A DNA stretch of 5,733 nucleotides from Candidatus Delongbacteria bacterium (lineage in GTDB: Bacteria; Delongbacteria; UBA4055). The notes beneath the pieces are model-generated. The model was not told where the DNA came from and ran no database searches. It saw nothing but the letters and a program-made list of their open reading frames with translations. The DNA lies in contig JAQICF010000101.1 of the NCBI GenBank assembly GCA_027858795.1, positions 1 through 5,733 of the forward strand. Direction: 5' to 3'. Made by a program: the position numbers and the translations under genes. Each line of letters starts with the position of its first letter. Within the stretch, counting starts at the first letter, position 1. This document shows, one piece after another, positions 1 through 4,877 of the stretch.

Positions 1-2
1 CT

Positions 3-95
3 ATAAGATTACTTTTAAATATGTTTTTCAAAAGACGAAAATCTAAAAAAGAAATCAATTCTAGCTATAACAATCAACCTTTGTTAGACTTATGA
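3..95 (+). CDS. possible C-terminal tail of an upstream gene (partial, left edge)
   Basis: One + strand frame is open from the left edge to a TGA at 93-95 and would encode about 30 residues. The peptide is hydrophobic at first (IRLLLNMFF), then basic (KRRKSKKE), and ends NNQPLLDL. This would suit the cytoplasmic tail of a membrane protein whose body lies to the left. An in-frame ATG at 21 has no good Shine-Dalgarno, so a free-standing 24-residue gene is less likely. A 30-codon open run is not rare enough in DNA this AT-rich to be convincing, and no family is recognised. The call is a weak inference. Confidence 0.3.
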   Translation: MRLLLNMFFKRRKSKKEINSSYNNQPLLDL

Positions 96-129
96 AAATT
101 TTCGGGGGTTTTCAGTAAATTATTTTGAC

Positions 130-157
130 TTGACTTTTTATATAAAATATTTATATT
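130..157 (+). promoter_or_regulatory. candidate promoter of the small coiled-coil gene
   Basis: TTGACT at 130-135 and TATATT at 152-157 are separated by 16 bp, which gives a reasonable sigma70-type -35/-10 pair. A second TTGACT lies 5 bp upstream (125-130), because TGACT is repeated in tandem. The same stretch also reads TTG-N19-TA followed by TTTTG, close to the Bacteroidetes pattern TTG-N19-TAnnTTTG but one base too long in the last part. Transcription would start around 164, leaving a leader of about 35 nt before the ATG at 199. The call rests on sequence match only. Confidence 0.5.
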
Positions 158-185
158 TTGGCTACTGATAATAAAAAAAAGCTTC

Positions 186-192
186 AAAGGAG
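186..192 (+). promoter_or_regulatory. strong Shine-Dalgarno of the small coiled-coil gene
   Basis: AAAGGAG lies 6 nt before the ATG at 199. It is the best ribosome binding site in the window and fixes the start of the small exported protein. Confidence 0.8.
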
Positions 193-198
193 CACAGA

Positions 199-468
199 AT
201 GAAAAAAGTACTATCAATAATATTTATCCTTGCACTATCTCTTAACGTTTACGCACAAGTTGACTACGATAAAGAAATTAAAGCACAGGAAGAAAAGATA
301 ACTAAGATCGAAACTGATATTACAAGTATTGAAGGAAAGATCAAAGCTTCAAAAGAGAAGATCAAAACTACTGAAGAAAAAATTGAAAAGTTAAAGACAG
401 ATAAGAAAGAGATCGAAAATAATATCAAGAAATTAGAGCAAGAGATAGAGACACTTAAGAGTAAGTAA
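199..468 (+). CDS. small exported coiled-coil protein, 89 aa, function unknown
   Basis: Residues 1-19 form a typical Sec signal peptide: MKK, a hydrophobic core, then VYA before Q20. There is no cysteine, so it is not a lipoprotein, and the product should be periplasmic or secreted. After a short linker, residues 27-89 divide exactly into nine consecutive heptads with no break, ending at the last residue. The a positions are Ile in eight of nine heptads (Lys69 is the exception). The d positions are Q, I, I, S, T, L, I, L, L; the remaining positions are mostly Lys and Glu. This predicts a single oligomeric rod of about 9 nm with no other domain. The start is set by AAAGGAG six bases upstream, and the gene ends with tandem TAA TAA stops. 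It has its own promoter and terminator, so it is probably monocistronic. A spacer or structural role like that of Lpp is possible, but homology to Lpp is not claimed. Similarity searches may mislead because of the low-complexity coil. Confidence 0.8.
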   Translation: MKKVLSIIFILALSLNVYAQVDYDKEIKAQEEKITKIETDITSIEGKIKASKEKIKTTEEKIEKLKTDKKEIENNIKKLEQEIETLKSK

Positions 469-489
469 TAAATGCTTTAAAATTGTATT

Positions 490-529
490 GACTTGAATTT
501 GGTCATAAGGTCAGATTCAAGTCTTTTTT
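490..529 (+). terminator. intrinsic (rho-independent) terminator of the small coiled-coil gene
   Basis: GACTTGAAT (490-498) and ATTCAAGTC (515-523) are perfect reverse complements. Pairing extends inward through wobble and Watson-Crick pairs to C504-G509, giving a 15-bp stem with an ATAA loop (505-508). Six T residues follow at 524-529. It sits 21 nt after the stop at 468 and separates this gene from the HDOD gene downstream. Confidence 0.88.
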
Positions 530-552
530 ATATCCACTAAAAAAAACTTATT

Positions 553-556
553 AGGA
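553..556 (+). promoter_or_regulatory. weak Shine-Dalgarno of the HDOD gene
   Basis: AGGA lies 5 nt before the ATG at 562 and supports that start. Only 32 bp separate the preceding terminator's T tract from the ATG, and I see no convincing -35/-10 pair there. A promoter would have to overlap the terminator hairpin, or the gene depends on read-through. Confidence 0.5.
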
Positions 557-561
557 TCGAT

Positions 562-1413
562 ATGGAAATAGTTAGTTTAAATAAGATCCTTGAATTGATT
601 GATAAGTTACCCGACTATCCGAAAGAAATTCACATAATAAATAAAAGTATGAAACCCGATACAACTGATTTTAGTCCGGTGATCTCATACATTACTTCTA
701 ATAAAGTCTTTTTAGAAATTTTTAAGAATTTCATACCTGAGTCAAGAAGAAATGAGAGTTTTGAAAAAAATATTTCATTGACCATCAATAAACTTGGTGT
801 TAATAATTTAAGAAATATTTTATATACATGTTCAATCCTATCATTGAATGAAAATGAAAATACTGCTATTGTATTGAAGAAGATAATAACAGCTGCTAAT
901 ATCAGTAGAGACATAATTGAAAAAATAAATATGTATAGAAAGACACGACATAATCCCGAAAACTTCTATTTATATTCATTATTCCATGATATTGGAGAAG
1001 TTTTTGCCACTAGATTTTTCAATGAAGAATTAGACAACACTGTGTTTAATGTAAATGAATCAATCGATCTTGATAATATTAACGAAATCGTTCATCATAA
1101 TGAAATCGGATATATGATGATAAATAAATGGGAGTTACCTTCGATATTTTCATATATTTGTTTAAATCATACTAAATTAGAATATCGCAAATTTACAGCG
1201 GATTTTATATTTATCATAAATGTTCTAGCTGTTGCAGATGCTTTAGCATTGGAAATACTTGATTTTAAGAAACCAATTATAAACAATTGGGATGTTGGGC
1301 ATTCAATTTACAAAATAGGACTAAGAGAAGACGATGTTTATACAGAGGCAGGCATCATAGGGGCCGTGAACAATAAAATTCCCAAAATTTTATCACTTTA
1401 TAATTTAAAGTAA
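562..1413 (+). CDS. HDOD-domain protein (HD-related signalling output domain)
   Basis: This is a 283-residue soluble protein that is essentially one HDOD domain. Family landmarks appear in order: LPDYP at 16-20 (the usual LPxLP-type entry), an IxxYI segment near 41-57, INKLGVNNLRNIL at 75-87 (usual I-x-x-LG-x-x-x-LR), FHDIG at 141-145, HNEIG at 179-183 (usual HaevG), W190 and LP at 192-193, H203, and VADALA at 224-229. HDOD proteins are helical relatives of HD phosphohydrolases. They act in two-component, chemotaxis and cyclic-dinucleotide networks, mostly as protein-binding modules. This copy keeps H142-D143, H179, H203 and D226, but the first His of a full HD metal site is not evident, so enzymatic activity is doubtful. 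There is no receiver, GGDEF or EAL domain attached, no signal peptide and no membrane segment. The stop lies 4 bp from the convergent Fe-S gene. The family call is firm; the partner and process are unknown. Confidence 0.85.
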   Translation: MEIVSLNKILELIDKLPDYPKEIHIINKSMKPDTTDFSPVISYITSNKVFLEIFKNFIPESRRNESFEKNISLTINKLGVNNLRNILYTCSILSLNENENTAIVLKKIITAANISRDIIEKINMYRKTRHNPENFYLYSLFHDIGEVFATRFFNEELDNTVFNVNESIDLDNINEIVHHNEIGYMMINKWELPSIFSYICLNHTKLEYRKFTADFIFIINVLAVADALALEILDFKKPIINNWDVGHSIYKIGLREDDVYTEAGIIGAVNNKIPKILSLYNLK

Positions 1414-1417
1414 AAGA

Positions 1418-2659
1418 TCAAACTTCAAAAATATCAGTAATACTTACAGCTTTAATATCTTTGTTTTGTTGTGAAGCTTCTTCGTTTATTGTATGAATAC
1501 AAGCGAATGAGTTGCAGGCAATATAGCCAATGTTTTTCTTTATATATTTTTCAAGAAAATTGTGTGTAAGTATTTTTCGGGTATCATAATTTCTTGTCTT
1601 ATACAATTCTGATGCACCACAGCATTTGTCATCTGAAATATCTCCGATATGATTTTCAGAATAAACTGAATTGACTGTATCATCGATGAAATTATCTTTA
1701 TTAATATCATTGTGATTTCTTTGCATAATATGGCAAGATACTTTGGAAGAATATCTTGGTGTAAGATCTATATCTTCATTCTTTATAAATTCCATAATAT
1801 CTATGACAGGAGTTTTAAATTTGCCTACACTTAGAAAATTTTTGTATTGATGCTTTAGTATAAAGCTACAACTTGAACATTGAACTAAAATAGCCGAAAT
1901 GTCCTGAATATTATTAAAAACTTTCAGGTTTTTAAGTGCGTTCATTTTTGCAAGTTTAACATTACCATTATCGAGCAGTGGAGAACCGCAACATACTTGA
2001 TTTTCAGGTATGAGTACCTCAATTCCATTATTTCTTAATAAATTAATTAAATGATCCGAGCTATGAGGATAATTATATTTTCCACCACATCCCAAGAATA
2101 GAGCTACTCTCTTCTTTTGCTCACCGATCAATTCATGTCTGGATTTCATCGCAAAGAAGAATTTTTCCGGTAGAACGGGCATAATGAATGTTCTTGGAAG
2201 GCTTAGAAGTTTAAAAATAAGCTTGCCTAATATATTCAAAGTGAAAGTTTTTTTCTTATAAATAAAATTTCTTATTGATCTTAAGAATTTGTGAGAAAAA
2301 TTACTCACAGCAGGATTTGAGTTGAACAAATATTTTAGAAAAACAACCTGAAAGTATTTTTTATTATTCAGATTTATATCCGCTTTAGCAGCAATAATAA
2401 GATCTGTAAAATTGACATTAGCTGGGCAGACTTCGATACATTTTCTACAGTTTAAGCATGAATACATTTTTCCGGAGAGATTTTTTGTAAAAGTTAGGTC
2501 TTTGGTTAGCAATCCATTGATCAAGCTGATCCTACCTCTGGTAGAAGATGATTCAATTCCTTCTTCTAAAAAGACAGGGCATACTGTTCTGCAAGTACCA
2601 CAAAGTGTACAAATATCAGTTTCAGCAGAATATTTTTTTAAATATTTTAATTCTGCCAT
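1418..2659 (-). CDS. GlcF-like Fe-S oxidoreductase subunit (two 4Fe-4S plus two CCG domains)
   Basis: The length of 413 residues matches the GlcF / COG0247 family of Fe-S subunits of FAD-linked 2-hydroxyacid (glycolate or lactate type) oxidoreductases. The N-terminal part carries two ferredoxin-like motifs, C17-C20-C23-C27-P and C68-C71-C74-C78-P, joined by a STRGR segment (39-43) typical of this family. A basic linker of about 100 residues follows. The first CCG domain has C191, C223-C224-G and C261-x-x-C264; the second has C309, C346-C347-G and C387. These are expected to bind further clusters and pass electrons from a flavoprotein towards quinone or another acceptor. It is the last gene of the operon and its ATG overlaps the end of lpxK by 13 nt, so translation is probably coupled; a weak GGA lies 9 nt upstream of the ATG. 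No FAD-binding GlcD partner is in view, so the substrate cannot be assigned. LutA-, GlpC- or HdrD-like roles are alternatives. Confidence 0.85.
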   Translation of the reverse strand: MAELKYLKKYSAETDICTLCGTCRTVCPVFLEEGIESSSTRGRISLINGLLTKDLTFTKNLSGKMYSCLNCRKCIEVCPANVNFTDLIIAAKADINLNNKKYFQVVFLKYLFNSNPAVSNFSHKFLRSIRNFIYKKKTFTLNILGKLIFKLLSLPRTFIMPVLPEKFFFAMKSRHELIGEQKKRVALFLGCGGKYNYPHSSDHLINLLRNNGIEVLIPENQVCCGSPLLDNGNVKLAKMNALKNLKVFNNIQDISAILVQCSSCSFILKHQYKNFLSVGKFKTPVIDIMEFIKNEDIDLTPRYSSKVSCHIMQRNHNDINKDNFIDDTVNSVYSENHIGDISDDKCCGASELYKTRNYDTRKILTHNFLEKYIKKNIGYIACNSFACIHTINEEASQQNKDIKAVSITDIFEV

Positions 2660-3702
2660 TCAGGTTTTTCCATGAAAATAGTTTCAAGTAAAGAAATTTC
2701 TTCGAAATTCTCATCATAGAACTCAATGCTGAGATCTAAATAAAATATTCTATCATTTTTCTGAAGTAGATCAGGTAATTTAACGAAGTCTTTTTGTGTA
2801 GTGATAATATATTCTGCAGATGTTTCTAAAATATTATCTATATCTGTAGTTGAATAAGAATAATGATCTGAAAAAGATCTCTGACCGATGACTTTCATAT
2901 CTTTAAAAGATGAGAAAAAATTCTCAGGATCACCAATTCCGCAAAACAGAAATAGGTTGTTTAATCTTATGTCTTCGAGTTTCATCTCTTTTTTATTGTT
3001 TCTGATAGTATCTGCATTAATCTTTGAGATGATTATTTTTTTACGGAATCTTTTCAAATAGTCGATTCTAGGATTTAAATTATTATCAACTGTGTTTACC
3101 TTAGATAATACTAATATATCAGCAGAATTAAGTCTTGTTACATGATCTCTCAAGATGCCAAATGGTAGAAGAAATTTATTGCCAAGGAATCTTCTTTCGT
3201 CTATGAGAACTATGTCTAAGTCTCTTTTTATTTTTCTATGCTGAAAAGCATCATCAAGTACTATAAATTCAGGATCGAAATTATCAATTGCGAAATTTGC
3301 GGCATCAACTCTATTGCTATTACAAATTGTCGGAGCATTTGTTGATGATGCAATAATAAACGGTTCATCACCGGAATTTTTAACATTTCCCAGCATTTTA
3401 TTTCCATCATGAACTACAAATTGTTCATCATTGTCACGTTTATAACCTCTGGAAATCACAGCAGCTTTCTTATCAGCAGATATTAATTCATTTACAAGAC
3501 TAATAACGGTAGGTGTTTTTCCTGTTCCACCGACTGAAATGTTACCTATAGAAATAACTTTACTTGAAATTTCGTGTGATTTTAATATTCCTGAATTGTA
3601 AAGTATATGACGTAAAATAACTACAAGTGAGAATATCAATGATAATGTCAATAGCAGTGGTGATAATATATAGAATAATATTTTATTTTTAAACAATGCC
3701 AT
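2647..3702 (-). CDS. lpxK: tetraacyldisaccharide 4'-kinase (lipid A synthesis)
   Basis: LpxK uses ATP to phosphorylate the 4' position of the lipid A disaccharide, giving lipid IVA at the inner face of the inner membrane. The 351-residue length fits the family. Residues 9-31 form the N-terminal membrane anchor. The P-loop GNISVGGTGKTP (53-64) is diagnostic. It is followed by SRGYKR (84-89), GDEP (111-114, whose Asp112 corresponds to the catalytic Asp), DDAFQHR (150-156, Walker B-type), LPFGILRD (179-186), CGIGDPENF (254-262), FSDHY (277-281, whose His280 matches the second catalytic residue) and TTQKDFVKL (302-310). All key residues appear intact. The gene starts 15 nt after the DUF3108 stop without a clear Shine-Dalgarno, and its end overlaps the next gene by 13 nt. 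Its presence implies an outer membrane with lipid A. No other lpx gene is in the window. Confidence 0.95.
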   Translation of the reverse strand: MALFKNKILFYILSPLLLTLSLIFSLVVILRHILYNSGILKSHEISSKVISIGNISVGGTGKTPTVISLVNELISADKKAAVISRGYKRDNDEQFVVHDGNKMLGNVKNSGDEPFIIASSTNAPTICNSNRVDAANFAIDNFDPEFIVLDDAFQHRKIKRDLDIVLIDERRFLGNKFLLPFGILRDHVTRLNSADILVLSKVNTVDNNLNPRIDYLKRFRKKIIISKINADTIRNNKKEMKLEDIRLNNLFLFCGIGDPENFFSSFKDMKVIGQRSFSDHYSYSTTDIDNILETSAEYIITTQKDFVKLPDLLQKNDRIFYLDLSIEFYDENFEEISLLETIFMEKPEWQN

Positions 3703-3717
3703 AAACCATAAATAAAT

Positions 3718-4488
3718 TTATTTTAAAGTGAACCAATCAAGTTCAGCCACGATAGAACCAAAGAAAAGTTTTGTCTCCATTTTGACAGGCATTTTTCTCT
3801 CATCATCTGTAATCCAAACTTTTACTTTTCCATCTTTCTTAAAAACACCACCATCTGCCATTATAGGTTCAACGACAAAACATTTAAATTTCCCTGCTTC
3901 TGTCTTAATAGTTTCTTTTTTAAGCACTAAAACCTTGATATTATATATTTTTGTGTTATCTGTTGCAGGGATAAGTATTTCTTTACCTACTTTCAAGTCC
4001 TGCATTCTCACATAGAATAATGCAGACAAGGCATCTATAACATTTGGTGGTATCTTAATTTCTTTATTCTTATTTTTTTTACCTTTTTTCTTCCTGAAAT
4101 ATTTGGCAATATGTTTATCCTGGTCATAATCAATTTCAATATCCACATTATAAGATCCTTCTCTTAGATGCTTTTCAAAACGAACTGATCTTATAGAATC
4201 TTTATCGAAGTATGATTTTGTCCAGTCTCTTACCTTGTAAACCCAATTAAAAGCATTTCTTGATTTAGCGGTAGTTTTGAAAATAAAACAGTCTTTTCCT
4301 TTGAAATGTTTGTTCTCTCGAGTTTCAATAGTTGCGTATCCTGCCAAAATATATCCATAGCTTACTTCAAAATGAAGGTATTCTCCATTTTGGAAAGGGA
4401 AAGTCCTCACTTTCAATGAATCATTGTTTTCCTGTGAATAAGATGTAGCGAAGTAAATGATTAAGAATATGTATAATAGTTTTTTCAT
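3718..4488 (-). CDS. exported DUF3108 family protein
   Basis: This 256-residue protein has a signal peptide at 1-18 (MKKLL, a hydrophobic core, then ATSYS before Q19), so it should be periplasmic or facing the outer membrane. There is no lipobox cysteine. DUF3108 hallmarks are FxxGEYLHFEVSYGYILAG (32-50), DALSALFYVR (152-161), AGKFKCFVVEP (198-208), VWITDDERKMPV (224-235) and a closing GSIVAEL (244-250). The family is predicted to be a beta-rich periplasmic domain, and its molecular role is not established. A very basic loop at 129-145 (nine or more Lys) is encoded partly by A6 and A8 tracts. C67 and C203 could form a disulfide. The gene begins 8 nt after the EIIA stop, with AAGG as ribosome site, and is followed 15 nt later by lpxK. 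This suggests an envelope or lipopolysaccharide-related job, which is inference from position only. Confidence 0.85.
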   Translation of the reverse strand: MKKLLYIFLIIYFATSYSQENNDSLKVRTFPFQNGEYLHFEVSYGYILAGYATIETRENKHFKGKDCFIFKTTAKSRNAFNWVYKVRDWTKSYFDKDSIRSVRFEKHLREGSYNVDIEIDYDQDKHIAKYFRKKKGKKNKNKEIKIPPNVIDALSALFYVRMQDLKVGKEILIPATDNTKIYNIKVLVLKKETIKTEAGKFKCFVVEPIMADGGVFKKDGKVKVWITDDERKMPVKMETKLFFGSIVAELDWFTLK

Positions 4489-4494
4489 AATAGG

Positions 4495-4498
4495 CCTT
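4495..4498 (-). promoter_or_regulatory. Shine-Dalgarno of the DUF3108 gene, overlapping the EIIA stop codon
   Basis: On the - strand, AAGG lies 6 nt before the ATG at 4488 and overlaps the TAA stop (4499-4497) of the upstream EIIA gene, reading TAAGG. This supports the chosen start and probable translational coupling. Confidence 0.6.
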
Positions 4499-4877
4499 AA
4501 GATATGATGGCTCTGTTACCATCTATTTTTATTATTTCTGCAAGTTCTTTGCCTGAATAATTGTTCCTTTTTGTTAAAAATGAGAGTATCATAGAAATAT
4601 TCAGACCAGATATTGTAATGATCCTATCACTTGATGAAGAAACTTTTTTGGATGCTATAAAACAGCTTCCACCTGGAAAATCAGTAGCAAGTATATAAAA
4701 ATTATCAGGGTCTTTGACAGTGATATCTGTTATTATACCAATAATATCAGCAAGCGAGAGATCTTTATTTGAAATAGCTGAAATAAATTCAGGTGAAAAA
4801 TCTCCAATTATTTTTTTTGCAGTGTTCAGGAGTTCTTGCCCAAGGTCACCATGAGATATGATGAGCATTTTATTCAT
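4497..4877 (-). CDS. stand-alone PTS EIIA protein, mannose (EIIA-Man) family
   Basis: The 126-residue protein is a single EIIA-Man type domain. The N-terminal strand leads into ISHGDLGQELL (7-17), where His9 is the predicted phosphate-accepting residue (His10 in E. coli ManX). TDFPGGSCF (65-73) matches the TD-x-x-GGSP motif and includes Asp66, the equivalent of the second active-site residue. ISGLNISMILSFL (89-101) matches the usual tGvNLPMLLe segment. E. coli ManX is fused to an EIIB domain; here EIIA stands alone and no EIIB, EIIC or EIID follows. The domain would receive phosphate from HPr and may act in regulation instead of sugar uptake. Its ATG lies inside the last codons of hprK (8-nt overlap, ATGAATAA). 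A second ATG three codons on (Met4) is possible, but neither has a strong Shine-Dalgarno, so coupled translation is likely. Confidence 0.85.
   Translation of the reverse strand: MNKMLIISHGDLGQELLNTAKKIIGDFSPEFISAISNKDLSLADIIGIITDITVKDPDNFYILATDFPGGSCFIASKKVSSSSDRIITISGLNISMILSFLTKRNNYSGKELAEIIKIDGNRAIIS

Noticed and set aside
94..113. Hairpin-like GAAAA / TTTTC around GGGGG, possible terminator of the upstream partial gene; also the 10-bp palindrome GAAAATTTTC
   Set aside because: Only five Watson-Crick pairs, a large or wobble-rich loop and no T tract after it; the palindrome is easily produced by AT-rich DNA.
488..496. The 9-mer TTGACTTGA shared with 125-133, flanking the small gene
   Set aside because: A single short shared word in AT-rich DNA, with one copy in the promoter and the other in the terminator stem; no sign of insertion or target duplication.
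488..516. TTGACT (488-493) and TCAGAT (511-516) as a promoter for the HDOD gene
   Set aside because: The -10 match is poor and the sequence is fully explained by the terminator stem.
630..914. Antisense open frame (94 aa) within the HDOD gene
   Set aside because: Shadow of the clear HDOD coding frame; no ribosome site or family resemblance.
1395..1411. ACTTTA / TAAAGT inverted repeat at the end of the HDOD gene as a bidirectional terminator
   Set aside because: Six AT-dominated pairs with no T tract on either strand; too weak to call.
2412..2675. Open frame of 87 aa on the + strand
   Set aside because: Antisense to the ferredoxin motifs of the GlcF-like gene, which are unmistakable.
3703..3717. 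Regulatory site or internal promoter between the DUF3108 gene and lpxK
   Set aside because: Only 15 AT-rich bases with no recognisable element; simple operon spacing is enough.
3728..4015. Open frame of 95 aa on the + strand
   Set aside because: Antisense shadow of the DUF3108 C-terminal half.
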